DNA of 64,000 bases from Ahaetulla prasina (taxonomy: Eukaryota; Chordata; Lepidosauria; Squamata; Colubridae): assembly GCF_028640845.1 (NCBI RefSeq), contig NC_080540.1:137482420-137546419 (forward strand). The letters run 5' to 3'. The notes below the pieces were generated by a model, which was not told the origin of the DNA, did not search any database, and saw nothing but the letters and a program-made list of their open reading frames with translations. The translations under genes and the position numbers were made by a program. Below, piece after piece: positions 9,992 to 19,572 of this stretch (the first letter of the stretch is position 1; each line of letters begins with the position of its first letter).

Positions 9992-10640
9992 CACAGCTAA
10001 CCCACAGCTTGAAAAAGATATTGATATTAAGGTACACTGATTACTTTTTAATAATGATGAATGTTAAATTGCACAGATCTCAGTTTCGCATTGCATTTCT
10101 TGGAATTATTTCAGTAGCTTTCAAAAAGTTATAAAATGTGTCATAGTATGGTGATCAACCTGGGTGGGTTGACTCAGTAAAATTAGTTGCTAACCAACAA
10201 ATTTAGACGTAATAACAAAACTTCAATTTTGCACTTGCTGATTAACATGCCAGCTGGTCAGACTGTTTAAAGATGCTGGAAGTTCGGATCCAAAATTTTT
10301 GGAGGGGATTAGATTGGTAATTGCTCCCCCTACACCCCACCCCACTCCTGGGACTAAATACAGAATATTTGAAGCAGAGAAGTATGATATACCTGAGGGC
10401 TGGATGTTAGTAAAATGAAGACATAGCAAATATTACAGAAACCTGATGAAATAGGTAAGCTGCTTAGAAGCTTGGGAAAAAAAGACAGGGAACAGTGTGC
10501 TGCAGGCTAAGTTGCCGTTATGTCAAAGAACTTAAGTCCCTTAAACAACAATTCATAGATGGAGGACACTATGGGTGCTTTATCATTGCCCAAAAAAGCA
10601 TTAATGGAAGAGATTTCCTATAATCTCCTCCCTTGACCAT
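9990..10640. other. No gene recognised
   Basis: Intergenic sequence without recognisable motifs, preceding the tandem repeat array. Confidence 0.4.
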
Positions 10641-10914
10641 GAAATTAAGGAATTAACTGAATTTTCAAGTCAGTTTCATCTATGTTTTCTGGTAAAATAC
10701 ACAGGAAAATCCCATTGGGGGGCAAATACACCTAGAGTTAGAGTTAGGTCTCCATGAATTCAGACAGCAAAATGGACATTGCCAACGGGTTCAGAGTGCT
10801 TGATTATGCTAAGGAGGGCAGTGACTTTTCAAGTCACCCTTATCCACGTTTCCTGGGAAAATACATGAGGAAGTCTCATTGGGTGGGGGGGGAATCGACC
10901 TAGGATTTGGATTA

Positions 10915-11131
10915 TGCTTCATTCAAAGAATGAAGAAGGAATGGAGGCTTGACGGTTAGCAAAAATCCTTTATTAACAACAAACTAACAGCGAGTAAAAA
11001 TAGGGCAATATTCCCGAACAAACCAACTTCACACACAGCTGCTACTTATATAGCAGCTATCACCTGTTGGCCAATGATGGCCACTCATTTATAAGCCAAT
11101 AGGCAACGATTCTCTAGCCTCATACGCTGCA
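10915..11131 (-). repeat. 3' LTR of the Gypsy element
   Basis: On the minus strand it starts TGCAG and ends GAAGCA. It contains TATA-like boxes (minus strand TTATAAATG near 11,091 and TATATAAG near 11,049) and a polyadenylation signal AATAAA at 10,969-10,974. The last codons and stop of the integrase frame lie inside this LTR (stop at 11,089-11,091). Confidence 0.93.
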
Positions 11132-12663
11132 CTCCTCCCCCCATGGATGGCACATGCATAATCCTGCAAGTATGCAGGGCGCCGACGCAATCGTCCCGAT
11201 CGACGCAGTTCAGGGCTTCCAGCAGGTTGAACAGAAGGAGGTAGCTCTGGAACCGCAGGAACAACCGGGACCGATGAAGGCGATACCGCAGGAGGGCTGG
11301 AAGGCGGCACTGCAGGAGGACTGGAGGGCGGCACCCCAGAAGGGCTAGCCGACGGAGGTGTTGAACCATCCGATAAAGTAGCCATCGGAAACTTTGGTTG
11401 TAGTGAGACATCGAAATTGCCAACCGGCTGAAGAGTAGGAACCGAAAGTAATCCATCAGGAGTCCTGCCAGGCGAATCTTGGGGAATTGCAGGGGCAATA
11501 AATTTACATCCCCGAATCTGGTCCACATGACGCCGCCAAATCCGCCCATCCTCGAGCTCCACCCTATAAGAACGAGGCCCCGTCACTTGGACAATTCGGC
11601 CCGGCAACCACAAGGGATAACCCCCATGGTTCTGGACAAAAACCTGTTCCCCCTCAGTAAAGGTCCTGATACGGCTAGTCGAGGCCAATGGGGTATCAGA
11701 GACATAATTGGGATGTAATCTGTCTAGGGTCGTTCGCAGGCGCCGGCCCATAAGAAGCTCGGCTGGGCTGCGATTGGTCATCGGACATGGGGTAGTATGT
11801 TGCGCCAAGAGATATTTTGTTAATTTCTCCTGCCATGTTCCCGATCCAAACCGGGTCAGGGCATCCTTAACAGACCGGACAGCTTGTTCAGCCCGGCCAT
11901 TACTGGCCGGATGGTAGGGCGCAACCTGGGCATGCCTAATGCCCAAACTAGCCATGAACATCTGAAAAACGGCCGAGGTGAACTGTGGCCCGTTATCTGA
12001 AACTACGACATCAGGCAAACCGTGGGTGGCAAACAATTTGCTCAGCGCCCGTTTAATAGCCTCAGGCGTGGTTGATGCCATAAGAACTGCCTCCACCCAA
12101 TTAGAGTAAGCATCAACCACTATCAGAAAATTGTGCCCATGGACCGGGCCAGCCAGGTCGATATGAACCCGGGACCAAGGGCTTCCAGGGACCTCCCACC
12201 TCGTAGGCATGGCCGCAGGCGGCACAGCCCGGGACAGTTGGCAACTCCGGCAATTCTCTACCCATTCTGAGATGGCCTGATCCACTTTAGGCCACCAAAC
12301 ATAACTGCGGCCTAAAGCTTTCATCCTGGCAATGCCCGGATGACCTTCGTGTAGGTATTGCAATACAGAGGTGCGTAAGGGATGAGGGACCACTACCCGA
12401 CTGCCCCACAGTAAACAGCCCCTCAAGACAGACAGCTCACATTGCCTAGTCTTGTAGGGTTGGAACTCCCCCGGCAGGCGGTCTTGTGGCCACCCCCGTC
12501 GTACCCAATCCAGAACCTGTGCCAGAATAGGGTCACGCTTGGAATGATATGCAATATCATCCGCAGTCATCAAGGCAGGAAGCTCATCCACAAAAAATGG
12601 AAGAGGCAGGGGCTGGGTCCTCGACCCCCAAAGGGAGAGGACAACGGCTAAGGCCATCTGCAT
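11089..12663 (-). CDS. pol: Gypsy integrase (C-terminal part of pol), separate frame
   Basis: A 524-codon frame, minus strand. Residues 105-141 form the zinc-binding HHCC domain (LHEGHPG with H105 and H108, then CRSC with C138 and C141). The catalytic core shows D169 (HIDLAGP), D223 (VSDNGPQF) and E259 (NGRAEQ), a D,D-35-E spacing. This enzyme would insert the cDNA into host DNA. The C-terminal tail (about 400-490) is proline/serine-rich and lacks a visible chromodomain. The frame overlaps the upstream RT-RNase H frame by 80 bp and lies +1 to it. The apparent ATG at 12,661-12,663 sits inside sequence that in the other frame encodes the end of RNase H, so it is probably not a natural start: either a one-base lesion or a frameshift joins the two. 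The stop is within the 3' LTR. Confidence 0.88.
   Translation of the reverse strand: MQMALAVVLSLWGSRTQPLPLPFFVDELPALMTADDIAYHSKRDPILAQVLDWVRRGWPQDRLPGEFQPYKTRQCELSVLRGCLLWGSRVVVPHPLRTSVLQYLHEGHPGIARMKALGRSYVWWPKVDQAISEWVENCRSCQLSRAVPPAAMPTRWEVPGSPWSRVHIDLAGPVHGHNFLIVVDAYSNWVEAVLMASTTPEAIKRALSKLFATHGLPDVVVSDNGPQFTSAVFQMFMASLGIRHAQVAPYHPASNGRAEQAVRSVKDALTRFGSGTWQEKLTKYLLAQHTTPCPMTNRSPAELLMGRRLRTTLDRLHPNYVSDTPLASTSRIRTFTEGEQVFVQNHGGYPLWLPGRIVQVTGPRSYRVELEDGRIWRRHVDQIRGCKFIAPAIPQDSPGRTPDGLLSVPTLQPVGNFDVSLQPKFPMATLSDGSTPPSASPSGVPPSSPPAVPPSSPPAVSPSSVPVVPAVPELPPSVQPAGSPELRRSGRLRRRPAYLQDYACAIHGGRSAAYEARESLPIGL
11132..11143 (-). promoter_or_regulatory. Polypurine tract
   Basis: A minus-strand purine run, GGGGGGAGGAG, abuts the 3' LTR directly. 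This is the expected plus-strand DNA primer of an LTR retrotransposon, and it is also translated as part of the integrase tail. Confidence 0.8.
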
Positions 12664-15277
12664 TGGAAAGCTCTTTCCCAGGGCGATAGATCAACCGATA
12701 ATTGTACGCTGCCAAAAAAATAGACCACCTTAACAGGCGAGGAGACATGATCTGAGGGGTCTGTTTGTCACCAGCCAACAACCCCAAAAGAGGCTTATGA
12801 TCAGTGAACAATTGAAAAAAACGGCCATAAATGTAATCATGAAACCGTTTAACGGCAGCTACAATGGCCAGAGCCTCCTTATCTAGTTGACTATAATTCC
12901 TCTCTGCCGACGACAGAGTCCGAGAAAAATAAGCAATTGGAGCCTCAGATCCATTTGGTAGGAGGTGGCTCAGAACAGCCCCTACGCCATATGGAGAGGC
13001 ATCACAAGCTAAAGTAAGGGGGACACTGTCGCTATATTGGACCAACACGGCATCCGAGGTAAGGAGAGCCTTGACAGCAGCAAAAGCAGAGGCCTGGGCT
13101 TTGCCCCATGACCAAGGAGTCCTACCATCGAGTAACCTATGAAGAGGCTCCGCCACAGAAGCCTTATGGGGCAGGAACACGCTATAAAAGTTAAGGAGGC
13201 CCAAGAACGACTGCAAGTCTGCTTTGCAGGTAGGAGTAGGGGCATTTTTTATCGCCTCCACCTTTGACGGGGTTGGATGCAACCCATCAGCATCAATTAG
13301 GAACCCCAGGAACTCAACCCTAGGCACCCCGAATGTACACTTAGACTTTTTAAGCTTAAGGCCCGTCTGTTGGAAACGGGTAAGAACCTGTCGCAGGCAG
13401 CTAAGGAGGGCATCCTGGCTGGTGGCAGAGACCAACACATCATCAAAATATGGAACGACTCCAGGTATGCCCTGCAAGAGCCGCTCCATAAGACTCTGAA
13501 ACAACCCAGGGGCCACACTGATCCCAAACTGCAGGCGGCGGCATTTAAAAGCGCCCCTGTGAGTGACAATGGTTTGTGCAGCCGCCGTGGCATCATCCAC
13601 AGGAAGCTGTTGATAAGCTTGTGCCATATCTAACTTAGCAAAGATAGACCCCTGGCCCAAAGAGTGGAGAAGGTGTTGGACTACAGGAACTGGATAAGGG
13701 TGTGCCTGCAAAGCACGGTTCAATGTGCATTTAAAATCACCACAGATGCGTACCGAACCATCCGGCTTAATGGGGGTGACAACAGGAGTCTCCCACTTAG
13801 AGTGGTCGGTGGGCTCCAGCACCCCTTGCGCAATCAACTTATCCAGTTCCTTGTCCACCTTTGGACGCAGCGCAAAAGGCACCCGTCGAGGCTTAAGCCT
13901 AATAGGAGGCACCTGGGGATCAAGGTTTAGAGATATAGGGTTGCCCTTATATTGACCCAGGGAATCAGCAAATACCTCAGCAAACTCAGACATCAGAGCC
14001 TCGAACCCATCTGTGGTGGTAGAATGAATGCCGGTGATGTTAAGGCCCAATGCTGAGAACCAATCCAACCCCAATAAGCTGGGTAGGTCACCCTTAACTA
14101 CAAGCAATGGGAGGCGACCGGAGAAAACACCTTTCTCCACCCAAAGGCGGGCACCTCCAAGAATGGGAATATCATTTCCCTGATAGTCCTTCAGTCTGGT
14201 AGTACAGGCAGTCAACCGACTTTCAGTGAAGCTTGGAGCTATCTTCTGTAAGGTGTTCCAGGCAATAATAGATTTAGAAGAGCCTGTGTCCACCTCCATT
14301 TTACAGGGCACCCCCTCCAACTTGATAGTAAGAAAAATTTTCTTGTTGGAGCCAGTCGAAGCCTGGCTGATCGACACTGCAGGGTTGGTGTTTCCTCGGT
14401 TCACGGTGAAGCAATCATCTTGGGACACGGAAGGACCTCTCTGGAACCGTCGAGCTGGACGAGGACCTGATGAAATATTGTCCAGTGGGGTAGAACGACA
14501 AACCCTAGCCAGATGTCCCCGTTTGCCACATTTGCGGCAAACTGCAGTTTTGAAACGACACGACGAGCGAGGGTGATTCTCTCCGCATCCCAGGCACGGC
14601 GCCGTCTGTGGTTTCCGCTCTGGTGGCCGCTTGGCTCCCGGGGCTACTCGGAGGCGACCCACCTCGTCTTCCTCACCCTCGAAATCCTCTGAGAGAACAT
14701 CGTCATGGTGAATGGAAGCAGAGTGGGCCACCGTATGCGTGGCCGGAACCCTATGCATCTCCGCCGATGACTTCTCTGACATTTCATAGGCACGTGCCTC
14801 ATCCAAGGCAGACTGGAGGGTAATGTCCGTTCTAGATAAAAGACGGCGTTGCAATCGCAAACTCCTCACACCGCACACCAGCTGCTCAAGAAGGGAGTCA
14901 TCCAAGTTAGGGAACTCACACTCTATAGCAGCGGTCCGGAGAGACGCCATATACAAGTTGATGGACTCCCCGTCCTTTTGGACCCTCTGGCGAAAGGCAA
15001 ACCGTCTGGAAATGCGCGAAGGAGCTGGCGCATAATGAGCTCGCAATGTGCCCATCAAGGTGGCCCAAGGCACCGCAGAAACTGATTGAGGAGCCAACAG
15101 AGCCCTGGCCGTTGCAAACATTTGTGGGCCACAGGCATTCAGGAAATGGGCGTGTTTCCTATCTCCTGAGAGCTCGGTGAAATCGTTGGCTAGGAGATAA
15201 CAGTCAAAACGCTCAACATACGCATCCCACGTCTCGTAGGCCGGGTCATAGGGAGCGAAAGAGATCTTAGCCGCCAT
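12584..15277 (-). CDS. gag-pol: Gypsy gag-protease-reverse transcriptase-RNase H polyprotein
   Basis: An 897-residue uninterrupted frame, minus strand, from the first ATG (15,275-15,277, MAAKISFAPY). An in-frame GTG 84 bp upstream is not a eukaryotic start. Gag fills residues 1-225 and is followed by two zinc knuckles (228-240, and CRKCGKRGHLARVC at 247-260). The aspartic protease active site is VDTGSS (329-334). Reverse transcriptase spans about 440-680 with KLDMAQAY (548-555) and the catalytic YFDD (610-613). RNase H shows D759, E801 and D826 (FTDHKPL). All catalytic residues seen are intact. The frame ends just after LSNADGLSR, before the integrase, which lies in the +1 frame. Gag and pol in one frame, without a gag-pol shift, is usual in several vertebrate Gypsy lineages. 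Confidence 0.93.
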   Translation of the reverse strand: MAAKISFAPYDPAYETWDAYVERFDCYLLANDFTELSGDRKHAHFLNACGPQMFATARALLAPQSVSAVPWATLMGTLRAHYAPAPSRISRRFAFRQRVQKDGESINLYMASLRTAAIECEFPNLDDSLLEQLVCGVRSLRLQRRLLSRTDITLQSALDEARAYEMSEKSSAEMHRVPATHTVAHSASIHHDDVLSEDFEGEEDEVGRLRVAPGAKRPPERKPQTAPCLGCGENHPRSSCRFKTAVCRKCGKRGHLARVCRSTPLDNISSGPRPARRFQRGPSVSQDDCFTVNRGNTNPAVSISQASTGSNKKIFLTIKLEGVPCKMEVDTGSSKSIIAWNTLQKIAPSFTESRLTACTTRLKDYQGNDIPILGGARLWVEKGVFSGRLPLLVVKGDLPSLLGLDWFSALGLNITGIHSTTTDGFEALMSEFAEVFADSLGQYKGNPISLNLDPQVPPIRLKPRRVPFALRPKVDKELDKLIAQGVLEPTDHSKWETPVVTPIKPDGSVRICGDFKCTLNRALQAHPYPVPVVQHLLHSLGQGSIFAKLDMAQAYQQLPVDDATAAAQTIVTHRGAFKCRRLQFGISVAPGLFQSLMERLLQGIPGVVPYFDDVLVSATSQDALLSCLRQVLTRFQQTGLKLKKSKCTFGVPRVEFLGFLIDADGLHPTPSKVEAIKNAPTPTCKADLQSFLGLLNFYSVFLPHKASVAEPLHRLLDGRTPWSWGKAQASAFAAVKALLTSDAVLVQYSDSVPLTLACDASPYGVGAVLSHLLPNGSEAPIAYFSRTLSSAERNYSQLDKEALAIVAAVKRFHDYIYGRFFQLFTDHKPLLGLLAGDKQTPQIMSPRLLRWSIFLAAYNYRLIYRPGKELSNADGLSRCPLPLGVEDPAPASSIFCG

Positions 15278-15354
15278 GGAGCAATGTGGATTGACAAGGA
15301 TAGAGGATAAATAAACTCCCCTACCGTAACCAGTACTCAACCGTCGCCTCAGGG

Positions 15355-15375
15355 ATCCCACCTCCTCGTCGCCAG
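15355..15375 (-). promoter_or_regulatory. Primer binding site, tRNA-Ser-like
   Basis: Minus strand, one base after the 5' LTR: TGGCGACGAGGA then GGTGGGAT. The first 12 bases match the complement of the 3' end (with CCA) of vertebrate tRNA-Ser(GCU) as I recall it, followed by a 2-base difference. Serine tRNA priming is known in Mag-like Gypsy elements. Confidence 0.6.
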
Positions 15376-15592
15376 TGCTTCATTCAAAGAATGAAGAAGG
15401 AATGGAGGCTTGACGGTTAGCAAAAATCCTTTATTAACAACAAACTAACAGCGAGTAAAAATAGGGCAATATTCCCGAACAAACCAACTTCACACACAGC
15501 TGCTACTTATATAGCAGCTATCACCTGTTGGCCAATGATGGCCACTCATTTATAAGCCAATAGGCAACGATTCTCTAGCCTCATACACTGCA
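15376..15592 (-). repeat. 5' LTR of the Gypsy element
   Basis: 217 bp, identical to the left LTR except for one base near its U3 end. It carries the same TATA-like and AATAAA signals and would drive transcription leftward. Confidence 0.93.
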
Positions 15593-16168
15593 GATTAGGT
15601 CTCCATGATTTTGGAGAGAAAAATGGACATCGCCAATGGATTCCGAGTGCTCAGTTATGCTTCCCAAATTCATGGAGACCTAACACTAACCCTAGGTGTA
15701 TTTACCCCTCAATGGGATTTTCCCATGTATTTTACCAGGAAACGTAGATAAGGCTGTCTTGAAAAGTCGGTGCCATCCTATGTGCTCCACATCTGTTGGC
15801 GATGTCCATTTTGCTCTCTGAATTCACGGAGACCTAACCCTGGGTCTATTTGCCCACATATTTAATGTCCCTATGTATTTTTCCAGGAAATATATATAAG
15901 GCAGGTTCGAAACATCAGTATTCTCCTGAGTATAATCCAGCACTCCATATCCATTGGCGATGTCTATTTTGCCCTTAGAATTCATGGAGTCCTAACCCTA
16001 ACCTTAGGCATAATTTCCCCACAAGGTGATTTTCCTATGTATTTTACCAGGAAACATAGATAAGGCTGACTAATCTACGTTTCCTGGTAAAACACATGGC
16101 AAAATGAGCTTGGGTGGAAAATACACGCAGGATTAGGGTTAAGTCTCCATGAATTTGGAGAGCAAAAT

Positions 16169-16711
16169 AAAAAGTAAAAAAAAAGGCTCTGACAATCACA
16201 GCTGAGCTGTGTGATCATCAGACCCTTTTTTTTTTAACTTTTAAAAGCATTTTTTACAACCTATTCCTACCATTCAGGCGGGAAAAGTGAGTGAGCCAGA
16301 AAGAAGTGGCAAGCGGGCAAGTGAGCAAGCGGGTGACCGGGTGATTTGGGTGGGCTTGGGCCGGGGGGGGGGCAGGGATTTTTGCTACCAGTTTTGTGAA
16401 CCACCCGCCACCATCGCTACCGGATCGCTTGATCCGGTCCGAACCAGGAGCATTTCACCCCTACCCTTGGCCAAATAGGTTGTAAAAAAATGCTTTTAAA
16501 AGTAAAAAAAAAAAGATCATGCACCACAGCTGATCACCACCCCCCCCGGTGGGATGTTCTACTTACCGCATGCCTCCTTTTGGCGTGCACTGCACGCATG
16601 TGCACCTCGCATTTGGTGCGTGGTGCACATGTATGCATAGCATGCATTTGGCGCGCAGGATGCATGCCCAGCCAGTGAACCAGTAGTAAACCGGTTCAGA
16701 TTTCACAACTG
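16169..16711. mobile_element. hAT-like non-autonomous element, one end truncated
   Basis: Relative of 7646-8162: it shares CTTTTAAAAGCATTTTTT blocks and GCTACCGGATC. The right end CAGATTTCACAACTG resembles a hAT terminus. The left end is missing, so no duplication can be tested. Confidence 0.6.
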
Positions 16712-16882
16712 ACCTAGGGTTAGGATTAGGTTTCCATGAATTCAGAGAGCAAAATAGACATTGTCAACGGATTCGGAGTGCTTGATTATGCTTAGGAGGG
16801 CACTGACTTTTCGGATCTGCCTTATGTATGTTTCCTGGTAAAATACATGGGAAAATCCCACTGTGTGGCAAATACATCTACA

Positions 16883-17255
16883 GAATGTAGGATGGCCTAC
16901 AGAGAGAAATGAAATTTGAGACATATCTGAAGAAGATAACAGTGATAATTTTTCAGTCTGATCATCCTCACCTAAATTGGAGATATTATTTTCCTGGATG
17001 CAATAAAGCGATCAGATTTCCAATACTCTAAATGATAGGAGTGAGATTTGGAGAAGCACAGAGTAAAGAACATTTGAACACAAACAACAACATTTTTCAA
17101 ATATATTTGTAACAGGAAATTGACTGGGAAACCATTGGGTCATTGGATGATGTGGTAGTTTGTTAAAATGTATTATATATAGCCTACTTTCCTTCCAAGA
17201 GCTCAGGGAACTCTTTAGAGCATTGACTTCTTCATTTTCCCCCATAATAACTCTC
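16883..17255. other. No gene recognised
   Basis: Non-coding spacer. A minus-strand open frame across 17,012-17,515 is the antisense of the CR1 remnant that follows. Confidence 0.4.
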
Positions 17256-17264
17256 CTATAAGAT

Positions 17265-17690
17265 GTTGAGACTTTAAAAAGAGTGCAGAGAATAGCAACA
17301 AAAATGATTACGGGACTGAAAGGTAAAACATACAAAGAACAGTTGCAGGAATTGAATATGTCTAGTTTAATGAGAAGAAGGACTAGGGGTGACATGATAA
17401 TAATGTTCCAATATCTGAGGGGCTGCCACAAAGAAGGGGGGGTCATCCTATTCTCCAAAGCACCTGAAGGCAGGAGAAGAAGCAATAGATGGAAACTAAT
17501 CAAGGAGAGGAGCAACTAAGGAGAAATTTCCTGACAGTTAGAAGAATTAATCAGTGGAATGACTTGCCTCCAGAAGTTGTGAATGCTCCAACACTGGAAA
17601 TTTTTAAGAAGAAATTGGACAATGATTTGTCTGAAATGGTATAGGGTTTCCTGCTTGAGCAGGGGGTTGGACTAGAAGATCAAATGAAAC
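17265..17690 (+). mobile_element. CR1 LINE 3' end (ORF2 C-terminus and 3' UTR)
   Basis: The + strand translates to the CR1 RT tail (QRIATKMITGLKG, RRRTRGDMIIMFQYLRG). After breaks it reaches a region corresponding to the WNDLPPEVV-type block and the CR1 3' UTR signature GGGTTTCCTGCTTGAGCAGG. It is 5' truncated and frameshifted. Confidence 0.85.
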
Positions 17691-17789
17691 AAAAAAAAAA
17701 TGTTAAAAAGTTATGATATTTATATAGTTCCTTATAATGCACATCTAAAATATATTAAAGTAACCAAAATATCTTTACAATCCCCAAGG

Positions 17790-18181
17790 CAGGGGTGAAA
17801 TCCAGCAGGTTCTGGAGAACTGGTAGTGGAAATTTTGAGTAGTTTGAAGAACTGGCATATACTGCTGGCTGGCCCCAGAGTGGGGTGGGAATAGAGATTT
17901 TGCAATATCCTTCCCCCAGGAGTGGGGAGGGAATGGGGATTTTGCAGTATCCTTCCCCTGGAGTTGGGTGGGAATGGAGATTTTGCAGTATCCTTCCCCT
18001 GGAGTGGGGTGGGAATAGAGATTTTGCAGTATCCTTCCCCTGGAGTTTGGTGGGAATGGAGATTTTGCAATATCCTACCCCTGCCACGCCCACCAAGCCA
18101 TGCCACACCCACCAAGCCACACCATGCCCACCAAGCCACACCCACAGAACTGGTAGTAAAAAAATTTGGATTTCACCACCG
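17790..18181. mobile_element. hAT-type MITE with internal short tandem repeat, 392 bp
   Basis: The ends are CAGGGGTGAAATCC and GGATTTCACCACCG, with perfect 8-bp duplications CCCCAAGG at 17,782-17,789 and 18,182-18,189. The interior has about five tandem copies of a unit of about 36-40 bp built on AGATTTTGCAGTATCCTTCC. Repetitive reading frames across it are shadows. Confidence 0.9.
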
Positions 18182-18299
18182 CCCCAAGGCATGTCACAAC
18201 CTTTGTGCACCCCTAATGTTTGGAAATTGAAAGTTGAAAAATTTGACACGCCTTAATCCTTCAAGATCCCTTCCATCTCTGTTATTCTGTTATGCTACA

Positions 18300-18430
18300 C
18301 TGTAGCTTGAGTTGGGACTGGCTGAGTGACCCATAGTCACTGGTTAACAATTTTCATGGGTGTGGATAGACTTCAACATTGGTCTCCTTAGTCCTAGTCC
18401 AGGGCCTTAACCATTACACTAGACTGGCTG
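18300..18430 (-). mobile_element. tRNA-derived SINE-like fragment
   Basis: On the minus strand the right edge reads TAGTGTAATGGTTAAGGCCC, a typical tRNA-like SINE head (A-box region). It is fragmentary. Confidence 0.45.
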
Positions 18431-18439
18431 GAAGGTAGG

Positions 18440-19290
18440 GAAATATTGGTGAAATGGAACTAATTCTTCACTCATTCAGTTATCAAATTTATATAGCAGC
18501 CGATCTCACAAATTTCACTCTGGACAGAGTACAATTAATAAAACCATAGAAAACAAACATCAAAACATTCCACAATTTAAAAAAAATATTTATTTAAAAG
18601 CTTAAAAGACAGCATCTTCAGTGTTACAAACAATGTAGCCATTTCAGCAATTCTCCATTTCCTCCATGCTCAATGACATGTTTTGAGGGACTTCCAGAAA
18701 AATGCCAAGAACGAGTTCACCTTACTCTCTTCATTGCTAAGGATCTAATACAAATACTGATGCCTGAACCAGCTTTTTCAAGAAAAATATAGGACAAACT
18801 GAGATAAATAGAGGTAATGAGTGCTGAAATTATAAGTCAAATTAACCAACTAAAAATAAATCTTTAGGCTCACCCAAGAGTTTTTGAAGAACTTAGATAT
18901 GAAATCACTGATCTTTTTGCTAAAATATGAATCTTCCATTTAATCTTGGTATTTATCCTTGAAAAAGGAAAATAGCTATTGAGATCACAATTTTTTAAAA
19001 TGGATTTAGGGGCAATGTAAGAAACTTAACATCTGGAGAAAATTGCTGATATTATTAAAGATGAAATAATCATGTAACTAGAAGAAGGATTCTTGTTGAA
19101 AAGAAACTAACATAGCTTCCACAAAAGTAAGTCAAGTCTTGCTTCCCTTTTAGTTTGCAGGAATCAACAAGTACGTAGACAAGAATAACCCAATAAGTAT
19201 TTTCTACTTAAGACTTTCAAGGCTCCTTTGACAAAGCCTCCCACCAAGGATTCCAGAGGAAACTGGCAACCAATTAAAAATTTTTTGGCT
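18440..19290. mobile_element. Decayed CR1-like LINE sequence
   Basis: TTTATATAGCAGCCGATCTCAC near 18,490 resembles LINE 3' ends. The rest is AT-rich with scattered LINE-like phrases and no open frame. Confidence 0.35.
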
Positions 19291-19296
19291 GCTGCC

Positions 19297-19564
19297 CAGT
19301 GGTGAAATCCAATTTTTTTTTACTGCCGGTTCTGTGGGCATGGCTTGGTGAACCTGGTGTGGCTTGGTGGGCGGGGCTTGGTGGGGTGGAACAGGGAAAG
19401 GATACTGCAAAATCTCCATTCCCACCCCACTCCAGGAGAAGGATACTGCAAAATCCCCATTCCCACTCCACTCTGGGGCCAACCAGAGGTGGTATTTGCC
19501 ATTTCTCTGAACTGCTCATAATTTCCACTACCGGTTCTCCAGAACCTGCTGGATATCACCCCTG
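19297..19564. mobile_element. hAT-type MITE, same family as 17,790-18,181, opposite orientation
   Basis: The ends are CAGTGGTGAAATCC and GATATCACCCCTG, flanked by CTGCTGCC (19,289-19,296) and CTGCTGCT (19,565-19,572), 7 of 8 identical. It contains two of the AGATTTTGCAGTATCC-type units in reverse complement. Confidence 0.8.
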
Positions 19565-19572
19565 CTGCTGCT

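Larger units (their letters stand above)
10915..15592 (-). mobile_element. Ty3/Gypsy LTR retrotransposon, near-complete, recent insertion
   Basis: The element is 4,678 bp, transcribed from the minus strand and bounded by 217-bp LTRs (10,915-11,131 and 15,376-15,592). I find one mismatch between them (G at 11,126 versus A at 15,587). Target-site duplications GATTA lie at 10,910-10,914 and 15,593-15,597. Internally it has a primer binding site next to the right (5') LTR, gag-protease-RT-RNase H in one frame, integrase in a second overlapping frame, and a polypurine tract next to the left (3') LTR. RT-RH-IN order defines Gypsy (Metaviridae). The double zinc knuckle and serine-tRNA-like primer site point to the Mag-like lineage, as inference. 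Confidence 0.95.
10645..16882. repeat. Decayed tandem repeat array, about 150-168-bp monomer, with polarity switches
   Basis: The monomer includes GGTCTCCATGAATTCAGAG, AAAATGGACATCGCCAA and TTTCCTGGTAAAATACATGG. Marker spacing is 168 bp across the left side once the retrotransposon is removed, and 164 and 148 bp in the inverted part. Units run forward at 10,645-10,914 and 15,593-15,658, reverse at about 15,659-16,072, forward at 16,073-16,168 and again at 16,712-16,882. The array is interrupted by the Gypsy element (10,915-15,592) and by a hAT-like element (16,169-16,711). Confidence 0.75.

Noticed and set aside
13224..13633. Several + strand ORFs of 70-116 codons across the Gypsy element
   Set aside because: Shadows of the minus-strand polyprotein; no domain.
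15278..15361. 28-residue N-terminal extension of the Gypsy gag frame
   Set aside because: The upstream initiator would be GTG; the first ATG at 15,277 is the credible start.
17012..17515. 167-codon minus-strand ORF
   Set aside because: Largely antisense to the CR1 remnant on the + strand; no motif of its own.
17732..18256. Proline/glycine-rich repetitive ORFs on both strands
   Set aside because: Produced by tandem units inside a hAT MITE with perfect 8-bp duplications.
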